Positions 1 through 8,284 of a stretch of DNA of 64,000 nucleotides are shown piece after piece; position 1 is the stretch's first letter, and each line of letters starts with the position of its first letter. The position numbers and the translations under genes were made by a program. The DNA comes from Lachnospiraceae bacterium AF51-6-b8A (GTDB lineage: Bacteria > Bacillota > Clostridia > Lachnospirales > Lachnospiraceae): assembly GCA_027682585.1 (NCBI GenBank), contig JAQCZH010000002.1, forward strand, positions 372,001 through 436,000, given 5' to 3'. The notes below the pieces were generated by a model. The model did not search any database, was not told where the DNA came from, and worked only from the letters and a program-made list of their open reading frames with translations.

Positions 1-1190
1 ACATCATCTTAGACCAGACCCTCTTCTTTCCCGAGGAGGGTGGTCAGACACCAGATCTGGGTCTTCTTGCGCCTGCGGCAGTGCCCGCAACATGCTCGGC
101 AGACGCCCTTTCTTCCAATCAAAAGCAGGCTCCTTCCCAAAGCGAGCCGACTTCTTCCGAGCAGGTCTTTGGTCTGAAAGCGGTAAATTCGTTCGACCAG
201 GTCAACGTTCTTGACGTGAAGATCAAATCCGGCATCATCCACCACTTCTGTGACAGCCCCCTGGCTGTCGGAGCCCATATACAGGGAACCATCGACTGGG
301 AACGCCGCTATGACAATATGCAGAATCACAGCGGAGAACATATCTTCTCCGGTCTGGTTCACTCCGCTTTCGGCTATGAGAACGTGGGCTTTCATCTGAG
401 CGAACGAACCTGCAGCATGGATTACAACGGGCCTCTGGCCCAGAAGGATATCGACCGCATCGAGCTTTTGGCCAACCGGGTTATCTGCGGCAACCGGGCC
501 ATTGACTGCTCCTATCCCTCCGCCCAGGTCCTGAAGCAATTGGACTACCGAAGCAAGAAAGAACTGAGCGGGCCCGTCCGGATCGTCACCATCCCCGGCT
601 GCGATGTCTGCGCCTGCTGCGCTCCCCACGTCAGACGCACCGGTGAAATCGGACTGCTCAAAGTACTCCGCGCCCAGAGCTACAAGGGGGGCACGCGTCT
701 GCTGATTGCCTGCGGTACGCGGGCTCTGCTCGATTTTCGCCGAAAACAGTCTGTCCTGGAAGAGGTCTCCCATCTTCTCTCCTCCCCTCAGGAGGAAGCC
801 GCGGAGACTCTGACTAAGAAGCTGGCTGAGTTCTCCTCTCTCAAAGACGCCCTGCATGAGGCCTCCGCCAGGCTTCTGGAGTATGATATGGTCGGACTTG
901 ATCCCTCCGCAGCCAACGTCTGCCTCTTTGAGAATGGGATTGATCCCATTCGCCTGCGCAATGCCGTCAACCGGATGACCGCCCGGCACAAGGGTTACTG
1001 CGCCACCTTCAACGGAAGCGATGCGGACGGCTACTCCTATATTCTGTCCGTCGCGGATGGTGACGCCAGAATCCTCAACGAGCAGCTGAAGGAGCATTTT
1101 TCAGCCAGGGGCGGCGGTTCTGCCGCTATGTGTCAGGGAAGTCTTCGCGCCAGCCGCCGGGATCTGGAGACGTTTTTCTCTGCTCTGTAA
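1..1190 (+). CDS. alaX: AlaX-type alanyl-tRNA editing protein (5' end outside window)
   Basis: Partial gene. The reading frame is open from base 3 and already encodes the conserved FFPEEGGQ strand of the AlaRS editing domain, so the gene begins left of the window; the GTG at 81 is not its start. Further on come the zinc-site motif HSGEH (near 327-341) and the second motif CCAPH (near 616-630), followed by a DHHA1-like C-terminal region ending at the TAA at 1190. Proteins of this family hydrolyse Ser or Gly mischarged on tRNA-Ala in the cytoplasm. The C-terminal extension fits the longer AlaX class. Family assignment is firm; substrate preference is not visible. Confidence 0.9.
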   Translation, partial: IILDQTLFFPEEGGQTPDLGLLAPAAVPATCSADALSSNQKQAPSQSEPTSSEQVFGLKAVNSFDQVNVLDVKIKSGIIHHFCDSPLAVGAHIQGTIDWERRYDNMQNHSGEHIFSGLVHSAFGYENVGFHLSERTCSMDYNGPLAQKDIDRIELLANRVICGNRAIDCSYPSAQVLKQLDYRSKKELSGPVRIVTIPGCDVCACCAPHVRRTGEIGLLKVLRAQSYKGGTRLLIACGTRALLDFRRKQSVLEEVSHLLSSPQEEAAETLTKKLAEFSSLKDALHEASARLLEYDMVGLDPSAANVCLFENGIDPIRLRNAVNRMTARHKGYCATFNGSDADGYSYILSVADGDARILNEQLKEHFSARGGGSAAMCQGSLRASRRDLETFFSAL

Positions 1191-1328
1191 GCGGCGGCAG
1201 AGCGCTGTCACCTGTCGTTTCCATTTCCCCATCCCCTGTGTGATAACTTCTCTCATCCGACAAAAGAGCCTGCATAACAAATGCTTTCCTGTATCTCCCA
1301 CGTCTCCTCAGATGAGCCTTGATATTTC

Positions 1329-2681
1329 CTATATCCGCACAATAAAGCGGATATTTCCATCCTTATAATCCGCCCGGATGGATCCGCGGAACTGATCGAC
1401 CACAATCCCCTGTGCCATGGATAGGCCAATCCCATACCCCTCCTTCTCAGAGGAATGGGAGCTGTCCTCCCGGTAGAAGCGGTCGAAGAAGCGATTGTAG
1501 TCCACATTTGCCCCCTCGGCATAGGTATTCTCCACAACCAGATGGGCTCCTCCCACCCGGCTTCTCCTGCGCAGGGTAACAACGATACGGCCCTCTTCAT
1601 CGCAGTACTTAGCGGCATTATCCACCAGAATATTGACCAGTTCCTTGGCCAGTTTCTCTTCCGCATGCACATGAACAGCCGGATTGACCTTGAGCACCAG
1701 AGCCTTGTGCTGCTGTTCCACAACCGGTCGGAAGGATTCGGCCGCATCGGTCACCACAGTGGACAGGTCAATATCGTGCAGTTTAATCCGCTCCTGCTCC
1801 CCCATACGGGTCAGGGTGATCAGATCCGCAACCAGATCACTCAGTCTGGCCGACTGCCTTCGAATCGACTGGGTCCACTCATTCTCCCCCTTCATCATTT
1901 CCAGCAGCTCCGCATTGGCGGAAATAATCGCGATCGGCGTCTTCAGCTCATGCCCTGCATTGGTGATAAACTGCTTCTGAGCCTCATAATTGCGGATCAT
2001 GGGATCAACGGCTCTCCTTGAGAAAGCGACCAGAAGGGCAATGATCAAAAAGGCCAGCACCCCGCTTCCGATGACAGACAGGCTCAGGACAGACCGAATC
2101 GAATCGTGATAGCTGCTGGCATCTAAGAAGACAGTCATCGTCGATCCGTCTTCATAGCGACTTGTCTGATACTCATAGGTGGCCAGTCCCGAATCGATAT
2201 TTCCGCGCGCATACCCCTTCTTCAAAACCCGAGCCGCATACTTGCGGGCATTTTCCTCAGATACCTCCGCAATATAATTGAGATTGGTCCGCGTGATCTG
2301 TCCGTCGGCACCCGCCCAGACCGTAAAGAAGCGGGTCTGCAGCAGACTGTCACGGCTCATCTGAATGTGGTGATCCCTCTGAAGCACCAGGAGAATGTTG
2401 TCCGCAATAATGTCGAGGCCGCGGCGAATGGCAGATCCTCCGCTCTCCTGGTCACTGTCTCCGGTAATCACCTCGACAGAGGTCTGATCGGAGTTCTTGC
2501 CCTTCTCCCCGAAATCTGGCAGGCTTCCGCCCGACTGAGTCAGATAATTGAGAACAAGATGGGCCTCATGGATATTGCGGTAATAGTTGGACACATTGAT
2601 CAAAAGCAGGATCACAGTCATAACAAGGAGTACCGCCGCTGTCGCCGATCCGATAAAACGCCTCTTTAGCTTCTTGATCAT
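1329..2681 (-). CDS. Sensor histidine kinase
   Basis: Membrane sensor kinase of 450 residues. TM1 lies at about 12-30, an extracytoplasmic sensor region at 31-195 and TM2 at about 198-220. The HisKA box has NAGHELKTP with phospho-acceptor His244. The ATPase domain has the N-box NILVDNAAKY (Asn355) and the GYGIGL motif (415-420). The usual DxGxG box is replaced by a VENT-type sequence, as in many clostridial kinases. Its start overlaps the response-regulator stop (ATGA at 2678-2681), so the two genes are translationally coupled. The stimulus is unknown, and no transport gene adjoins the pair to suggest one. Confidence 0.93.
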   Translation of the reverse strand: MIKKLKRRFIGSATAAVLLVMTVILLLINVSNYYRNIHEAHLVLNYLTQSGGSLPDFGEKGKNSDQTSVEVITGDSDQESGGSAIRRGLDIIADNILLVLQRDHHIQMSRDSLLQTRFFTVWAGADGQITRTNLNYIAEVSEENARKYAARVLKKGYARGNIDSGLATYEYQTSRYEDGSTMTVFLDASSYHDSIRSVLSLSVIGSGVLAFLIIALLVAFSRRAVDPMIRNYEAQKQFITNAGHELKTPIAIISANAELLEMMKGENEWTQSIRRQSARLSDLVADLITLTRMGEQERIKLHDIDLSTVVTDAAESFRPVVEQQHKALVLKVNPAVHVHAEEKLAKELVNILVDNAAKYCDEEGRIVVTLRRRSRVGGAHLVVENTYAEGANVDYNRFFDRFYREDSSHSSEKEGYGIGLSMAQGIVVDQFRGSIRADYKDGNIRFIVRI

Positions 2682-3355
2682 GCAGATGCCCTCTCGTGAA
2701 TCCGGTAGGCCCCCCCCTCATCGCCCTCAATGACAACTCTTCCTGTAATTGCGTTAAACTTCTGGCGCAGGTAGGAAATATAGACCCAGACCAGCCCGAT
2801 ATCCGCTTCCTGATCATCCCTCCAGATCCTCTCAAAGATCTGCTCGGTCGAGACGTCCTTTCCCACATTCTGCAAGAGATATTCCAGTAATTTGGCCTCC
2901 TTGGGAGCCAGCCGGATGGCATTCTGCGCCCGTATTTCCTGCTGCTCCACATCCAAAGTCACATCGGCAATGGTCAGGTTCTTAGGAGAGAAGTCCTCAT
3001 TTCTTCTGGTGAGAGAGCGGATTCTTGCCAGGAGCTCTCCCAGGGCAAAAGGCTTGGTCAGATAATCGTCGGCCCCGGCATCCAGTCCGTCGATCCGGTC
3101 CTCTACCTCCGCCTTGGCTGTCAGAAGCAGAATCGGGGTCATATCTCCTCCCGCGCGAATCTGTCTTAGAGCCTCCACCCCGGTCATCTTAGGCATCATG
3201 ACATCGAAGACCAGGCAATCATAGGTTCCCTCACAGGCAGCCTCAAGGGCTGCCTGACCATCAGCAACATCGACCACCTCATAGCTGTTCATGCGCAGGG
3301 CTGTCACCAGGACACGACGCATCTCCTGCTCATCTTCCGCAACCAGTACTTTCAT
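2678..3355 (-). CDS. OmpR-family response regulator
   Basis: Two-domain regulator of 225 residues. The receiver domain starts MKVLVAEDE, with acidic pocket residues near 7-8, phospho-acceptor Asp51 in LVFDVMMPK and the conserved Lys near 103 (TKPF). A winged-helix DNA-binding domain follows from about 125. The frame is open further upstream, but the ATG at 3355 is preceded by AAGGAGGAA at good spacing and matches the family start, so the longer form is rejected. It is the first gene of a two-gene operon with the downstream kinase, and is expected to bind DNA when phosphorylated by that kinase. Confidence 0.93.
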   Translation of the reverse strand: MKVLVAEDEQEMRRVLVTALRMNSYEVVDVADGQAALEAACEGTYDCLVFDVMMPKMTGVEALRQIRAGGDMTPILLLTAKAEVEDRIDGLDAGADDYLTKPFALGELLARIRSLTRRNEDFSPKNLTIADVTLDVEQQEIRAQNAIRLAPKEAKLLEYLLQNVGKDVSTEQIFERIWRDDQEADIGLVWVYISYLRQKFNAITGRVVIEGDEGGAYRIHERASA

Positions 3356-3458
3356 GGCCTTCCTCCTTGCTTTCTCTGGGTCCCATCCGCTCATCCCCGC
3401 GCCGGTCATCCGGCCGCGACTTTCTGCCCGCTCGTTTCCTGCGTTCCGTCCCGGATTT

Positions 3459-4133
3459 TCAGCTCCGGCTCTTGGCATTCTCATGACGGATCAGATCCCG
3501 AATGGTCTGCATGGTGACGTCACAGGATGCCAGCTCATCAGCGCAGCGCTTTAGCTCCGTCTCGATCAGCCTGGCATTGCCGGATACCCCCTGCTTGTAG
3601 CTGATCTCATGCTCCAGAGCAGCCCAGGAGTCCATCGCGATTGTCCTCAGCTGAATCTCCACATAGAAGTGACCCGGGCATTCCCCGTCCACGTCCATGT
3701 AAGGCTCCTCCACATCCAGAATCACATGATAGCTGCGGTAGCCATTTCCCTTGGCATGACGGACATAGTCCTTCTCCTGAATGATTTTCACCTGATCCCA
3801 GGAGCGGATGCAGTCCAGATTGGCATAGATATCGTCACGGAAACCACAGACGACACGGATTCCGATGGCATCCGTCACCTCCCGCAGGGCGGAATGAGCA
3901 TTGATCGGCAGCCCTCGCATAGCCAGCTTGTCCCGCATGCTCTGATCCTCTTTAATGCGTCCGTCCAGATGCTCGGCGATCTTGCCGCCATGTACCTTCT
4001 CATACTCCCTCTGGGAACTGCGAATCCGATGGAAAATATCTTCCATCACCAGACGCAGAGTCTCTTCATATTCCCCGTAAATGCTCTTCTGCACCGGCCC
4101 TTTCTCTTCCAAAATAACATTCTCTTCTTCCAT
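3459..4133 (-). CDS. Small (p)ppGpp synthetase (RelA/SpoT synthetase domain)
   Basis: Single-domain alarmone synthetase of about 224 residues, similar in size to Bacillus YjbM/YwaC. It transfers pyrophosphate from ATP to GDP or GTP. Visible motifs are DAIGIRVVCGF (the nucleotide-binding RelA_SpoT core) and GNGYRSYHVIL, with the acidic EIQLRT strand later. There is no HD hydrolase, TGS or ACT domain, so it should act as a synthetase controlled mainly by expression or allostery. The ATG at 4133 has AGGAAG 7 bases upstream and is preferred over an in-frame TTG at 4154. It lies about 100 bases upstream of the response regulator and may be co-transcribed with it. Confidence 0.9.
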   Translation of the reverse strand: MEEENVILEEKGPVQKSIYGEYEETLRLVMEDIFHRIRSSQREYEKVHGGKIAEHLDGRIKEDQSMRDKLAMRGLPINAHSALREVTDAIGIRVVCGFRDDIYANLDCIRSWDQVKIIQEKDYVRHAKGNGYRSYHVILDVEEPYMDVDGECPGHFYVEIQLRTIAMDSWAALEHEISYKQGVSGNARLIETELKRCADELASCDVTMQTIRDLIRHENAKSRS

Positions 4134-4323
4134 ATCGATCTTCCTGTCTCTCAACGCTGATGCAAAGTTCCCCAGATGGCATCATCCTTCTTCATATCGA
4201 TCATATATCTCTCCGCGTCAATGCGGTGTTCCCTGAACGAAGCTCATCCTCTCTCAGGGATGTCAATGTCTCTTTACACTTGGACGGGACTTTCCATCGA
4301 ACCCCCGCGTGCAGGTATTATAA

Positions 4324-4360
4324 CAAAAAAGATACCTCCCTGCAGAAAGAGGGCGGTATC
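4324..4360 (-). terminator. Rho-independent terminator of the AgcS symporter gene
   Basis: Read on the minus strand, a GATACCGCCCTC/GAGGTATC-type stem (with one mismatch) is followed directly by CTTTTTTG. It lies 67 bases after the stop of the symporter gene at 4428. Confidence 0.85.
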
Positions 4361-4427
4361 TGTCAGCCTGCGGCAACCTCACCGCTGCCGCTTCCTCCTG
4401 TTCTAAAATAGACTCCGGTCAAATATC

Positions 4428-5879
4428 TTATGATTTTTCCAGAGGATTTGCAGCCCCCTGACTCCGGTGCTTGCCCGCATCAAAGAATTTCCTGGTCTCC
4501 CTGACCACCACCCCGCTCAGGGCAAAAATGGCAATCATATTGGGAATGGCCATCAGCCCGTTGAAGATATCGGCAATGGTCCAGACTGCGGATACTGTCA
4601 TATATGGGCCGATAAAGACAGCGAGGATATAGAGCCAGCGGTAGGTCAGAATGACCTTCCTGGAGTTGCCGGACAGGTATTCCAGACAGCGCTCCGCATA
4701 ATAGTCCCAGCCCAGGATTGTCGTAAACGCGAAGAAGACCAGACAGAGCATAAGGATGAAGGATGAAATGACCGGCGCAAAGGGGAGACCGTGGTTAAAG
4801 GCATACGTCGTCACCTGAACTCCTTCCAGATCCGGAACCTGATAGGCTTTGGTCAGAACAATCGAGAGGCCGGTCATGGTGCAGACAACAATGGTGTCGA
4901 TAAATGTTCCGGTCATGGTCACCAGTCCCTGACGAACCGGCTCATGGGTCTGCGCGGCTGCGGCTGCGATGGGAGCGGAGCCAAGCCCAGCCTCATTGGA
5001 GAAGATCCCGCGGGCAATTCCCTTCTGCATGGCAACCAGCATGGATCCCACGACTCCTCCGGTCACAGCGGAAGGATTGAAGGCTCCCTCTATGATAACC
5101 CGGATTGCTGTAGGAACTTCCCTGATATTAAAGAACAGAAGCATGAGGGCAAAGACAATGTAGATCAGAGCCATAAAGGGGACAACAATCTGCGCGACAG
5201 CGGAGATCCGCTTCAGACCTCCAATTAAAACCAGCGCCACGAAAAAGGCCAGAAGCAAAGAGGCGATGACGACCGCCACAGAATAGTCTCCCAGGCCAAG
5301 AAAGCCGATGTGAATTGTGTTCGCGTTATTAGGGTCAAAGAAATTGTGAATAGCGGAGGCAATTCCATTGACCTGGGAGAAGGTCCCAATTCCGAAGAGG
5401 CCGACACAGACGCCGAAGAAGGCAAATGCCTTAGCAAGCCAGGTCCACCTCCTGCCCATCCCATTCTGAATGTAATAGAAGGGGCCGCCCAGGGCATGCC
5501 CGTCATCATCAACCGTGCGGTATTTAATTGCCAGAAGCCCCTCCGCATATTTGGTCGCCATTCCCAGGAAGGCAGCCACTTCCATCCAGAAGAGGGCGCC
5601 GGGGCCGCCGGTTCCGATCGCCGTGGCTACGCCGACAATATTTCCTGTCCCGATCGTCGCCGACAGGGCTGTGCAGAGGGCTGCGAAAGAAGAGACCTCT
5701 CCCTTGCCCCCCTCCTCATTTCTGACCATCCATTTGAGAGCAAGAGGCAGACGACGCATCTGTAGAAGTCCCAGACGAATCGTCAGCCAGAGACCCCCGG
5801 CCAGGATCAATATCATCAGGGGAAGTCCCCAGACCAAATTGTCAATGCCTGTCAGAGTCTGATTGATCACTTGCCACAT
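4428..5879 (-). CDS. Alanine/glycine:cation symporter (AgcS family)
   Basis: Integral membrane protein of 483 residues with about 10-11 hydrophobic segments. It carries AgcS signatures: the ALSATIGTGNIVGVATAI loop near residue 70, GGPGALFWME, and the later SNEAGLGSAP segment. The family imports Ala or Gly with Na+ or H+. The start has a modest GAGG site about 10 bases upstream. It is monocistronic: a promoter lies at 5977-6005 and a terminator at 4324-4360. A second AgcS paralogue lies at 44058-45467. Confidence 0.95.
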   Translation of the reverse strand: MWQVINQTLTGIDNLVWGLPLMILILAGGLWLTIRLGLLQMRRLPLALKWMVRNEEGGKGEVSSFAALCTALSATIGTGNIVGVATAIGTGGPGALFWMEVAAFLGMATKYAEGLLAIKYRTVDDDGHALGGPFYYIQNGMGRRWTWLAKAFAFFGVCVGLFGIGTFSQVNGIASAIHNFFDPNNANTIHIGFLGLGDYSVAVVIASLLLAFFVALVLIGGLKRISAVAQIVVPFMALIYIVFALMLLFFNIREVPTAIRVIIEGAFNPSAVTGGVVGSMLVAMQKGIARGIFSNEAGLGSAPIAAAAAQTHEPVRQGLVTMTGTFIDTIVVCTMTGLSIVLTKAYQVPDLEGVQVTTYAFNHGLPFAPVISSFILMLCLVFFAFTTILGWDYYAERCLEYLSGNSRKVILTYRWLYILAVFIGPYMTVSAVWTIADIFNGLMAIPNMIAIFALSGVVVRETRKFFDAGKHRSQGAANPLEKS

Positions 5880-5976
5880 AAATTAGATTCCTCACTTCAC
5901 CGCGCCCGCAGTCTTGCCTATGGCAAACTGTTTCTCCATTGCGGACATTTCTTTTTCTTACGCGTACACTCACACA

Positions 5977-6005
5977 AGAATAGCGAACAAATCCCCTCCG
6001 GTCAA
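5977..6005 (-). promoter_or_regulatory. Sigma-A-type promoter for the AgcS gene
   Basis: On the minus strand, TTGACC, a 17-base spacer and TATTCT lie about 100 bases upstream of the symporter start. Confidence 0.7.
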
Positions 6006-6209
6006 CTACAAGATTCCACCGCAAGGCCGGATCAGAGAGTCTGACGTCGGGGCTTTGCCAGCAATCCCCTCCCTGGATTTTATAAAAATTTCTGACGACA
6101 GGACGGACCAGTCTCACCTGCCGTACGTCACGTCTTTCGCTTGCTCCTGTGCTTATATATTCGCACCTGATACAGCTGTCCGGCAATCTTTAGAATCCGC
6201 CGTCGACTC

Positions 6210-6238
6210 TTTACTTTGCCCCATTTCTTTCCTATACT
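6210..6238 (+). promoter_or_regulatory. Sigma-A-type promoter for phosphohexomutase gene 1
   Basis: TTTACT, a 17-base spacer and TATACT, giving a 5' leader of about 125 bases before the ATG at 6370. With the divergent promoter at 5977-6005 it accounts for the 490-base intergenic region 5880-6369, in which no other gene is seen. Confidence 0.7.
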
Positions 6239-6369
6239 GACCTTAGTTTCGGTGCGGTTTTGTACGGATTCTGTCTGTGTTTTCCCGCTCGACAGACCGA
6301 AATCAACTGTTTATTCCCACAGGCCTGCAGAGATTTCTCTGCCTCCTGCATCGAAGAAAGAAGGGTTAT

Positions 6370-8052
6370 ATGTATCAGGAAGAATATCAGCGCTGGTTAG
6401 CCACAGACCTGGAAGATCTTGATCTCAGGCGAGAGCTCCTGTCCATTCAGGGCAGGGAGGAGGAAATCAAAGACCGCTTTGCTGTCTCCTTGAAATTCGG
6501 CACAGCCGGCTTGCGGGGCATCATTGGTGCAGGTACCAACCGGATGAATATCAAAGTAGTCGGCCAGGCCACCCAGGGTCTGGCCAACTGGGTGAAAACC
6601 CAGGGCGGGAGCCAGTCCGTAGCCATCTCCTATGACAGCCGCATCAAATCCGATGTCTTCGCCAGACGGGCAGCCGCTGTTCTTGCGGCCAACGGAATTA
6701 AGGTCTTCATTTACGACTCCCTCATGCCGGTTCCTGCTCTGTCCTTCGCGACCCGCTACTATGGCTGCAACGCCGGCATCATGATCACGGCCTCCCACAA
6801 TCCCGCTAAATACAACGGCTACAAGGCTTACGGACCTGATGGCTGCCAGATGACCGATGACGCCGCCGCTATTGTATATGAGGAAATCCAGAAAACAGAT
6901 ATCCTGACCGGGGTCACCTGCGATTCTTTTGCAGCCGGCGTCGCGTCCGCCAGGATTCAATTTATCGGCGACGACTGCAAAAAGGCCTTCTACCGTGCCA
7001 TTGAAGATCGGCAGGTTCGCCCGGGCCTCTGCAAATCCGCCAGCCTCAAACTGGTCTACTCTCCCCTCAACGGAACCGGCCTGGTTCCAGTCACACAGGT
7101 TCTGTCTGATATCGGCATTGAAGACATCACGGTTGTCCCTGAACAGCAGTATCCCGACGGCTACTTCACCACCGCTCCCTATCCCAACCCTGAGATCCGC
7201 CAGGCACTGGCCTGCGGTCTTGCTCTGGCGGAGGAAGAGGGCGCTGATCTCATGCTGGCAACAGATCCCGACGCTGACCGTGTGGGGATCGCCATGCGCT
7301 GTCCTGATGGTTCCTATGAGCTTGTGAGCGGCAATGAGATGGGGGCCCTGCTCCTCGACTACATCTGTGCCGGCCGTATTGAGAAAGGCACCATGCCTAA
7401 GAATCCTGTCGCCGTCAAATCCATCGTCTCAACCCCGTTGGCGGACGCGATCGCCAGTCACTACGGGGTCGAAATGCGCAGTGTCCTGACTGGCTTCAAG
7501 TGGATTGGCGATCAGATTGCCGGTCTTGAAGCCGCAGGACAGGTTGATCGCTTCATTTTCGGCTTTGAAGAGAGTTACGGCTACCTGGCCGGCCCCTATG
7601 TCCGCGATAAAGATGCCGTCATCGCCTCTATGCTCATCTGCGAGATGGCCGCTTACTACCGGAGCATCGGTTCCTCCATCAAGGAGCGTCTGGAAGAGAT
7701 TTACCGCATGTATGGACGTTACTTGAACCAGGTGGACTCCTACGAGTTCCCCGGCCTGTCCGGTATGGACACCATGGCGCAGATCATGGAGGCTTTCCGG
7801 TCCGCCGCTCCCAGGGACTTCGCCGGTATTGCCGTGACAGCTGTCCACGACTATGAGAAGAGCGAAGAGACCGGTCTCCCCAGATCCAATGTCTTAATCT
7901 ATGAGTTAGAGGACGGGTCCACCGTTGTGATTCGTCCTTCCGGCACCGAGCCCAAGATCAAGAACTACTTCACCACCAGGGGCAGGGATCTGGCTGAGGC
8001 CCAGGCGAAAAAAGATCTTCTTGCCTCCGCTATCCGTCCCCTGATGAAGTAG
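6370..8052 (+). CDS. Phosphoglucomutase/phosphomannomutase (alpha-D-phosphohexomutase)
   Basis: Cytoplasmic enzyme of 560 residues that interconverts hexose 1- and 6-phosphates through a phosphoserine. Motifs: FGTAGLRG near the N-terminus, the active-site loop TASHNPAKYNGYK, the Mg-binding loop DPDADRVG, the sugar loop GFEESYGYL and the phosphate-binding RPSGTEPKIK near the C-terminus. Length fits the Firmicutes PgcA-type enzymes. The upstream in-frame ATG at 6277 is rejected: the ATG at 6370 (MYQEEYQRW) has a GAAGGG site and matches family N-termini. A paralogue lies at 26575-28356. Confidence 0.95.
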   Translation: MYQEEYQRWLATDLEDLDLRRELLSIQGREEEIKDRFAVSLKFGTAGLRGIIGAGTNRMNIKVVGQATQGLANWVKTQGGSQSVAISYDSRIKSDVFARRAAAVLAANGIKVFIYDSLMPVPALSFATRYYGCNAGIMITASHNPAKYNGYKAYGPDGCQMTDDAAAIVYEEIQKTDILTGVTCDSFAAGVASARIQFIGDDCKKAFYRAIEDRQVRPGLCKSASLKLVYSPLNGTGLVPVTQVLSDIGIEDITVVPEQQYPDGYFTTAPYPNPEIRQALACGLALAEEEGADLMLATDPDADRVGIAMRCPDGSYELVSGNEMGALLLDYICAGRIEKGTMPKNPVAVKSIVSTPLADAIASHYGVEMRSVLTGFKWIGDQIAGLEAAGQVDRFIFGFEESYGYLAGPYVRDKDAVIASMLICEMAAYYRSIGSSIKERLEEIYRMYGRYLNQVDSYEFPGLSGMDTMAQIMEAFRSAAPRDFAGIAVTAVHDYEKSEETGLPRSNVLIYELEDGSTVVIRPSGTEPKIKNYFTTRGRDLAEAQAKKDLLASAIRPLMK

Positions 8053-8141
8053 CAGGATCCGTCTTCTGCATTCCCATTCTCATCCCTTTTTCCCAGGTTC
8101 GGAAGACTCCATACGACAGGGATCTTGGAAATTTCGAGCAA

Positions 8142-8190
8142 GACCCCCTGCCAGGTTTGATTGCACAAGCCTGGCAGGGGGTCTTAATTT
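8142..8190 (+). terminator. Strong terminator between convergent genes
   Basis: Perfect 14-bp stem GACCCCCTGCCAGG/CCTGGCAGGGGGTC (8142-8155 with 8170-8183), then TTAATTT. It ends the phosphohexomutase transcript and may also stop read-through from the glucuronidase operon on the other strand. Confidence 0.85.
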
Positions 8191-8225
8191 ATGACAATAC
8201 CGGACTCTCAGGGCATATGTTCCAG

Positions 8226-8265
8226 CGCTCATACCCATAGAATATTCGCGGAGCGTGTATTCCAT
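8226..8265 (-). repeat. Dispersed 40-bp palindromic repeat, copy 1
   Basis: On the minus strand it begins ATGGAATACACGCTCCGCGA and contains a GAATA...TATTC palindrome. It aligns with the copies at 17220-17259 and 31804-31883 and, with one indel, 41987-42026. It lies just beyond the 3' end of the glucuronidase gene. Confidence 0.6.
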
Positions 8266-8284
8266 GATTCAGCAGTAATGGAAC

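Noticed and set aside
9..1097. Long minus-strand frame of 362 codons opposite the AlaX gene
   Set aside because: No family resemblance and no ribosome site; it is the shadow of a well-conserved plus-strand gene.
4160..4411. Small plus-strand frames between the alarmone synthetase and AgcS genes
   Set aside because: They cross the AgcS terminator and have no start signals or recognisable sequence.
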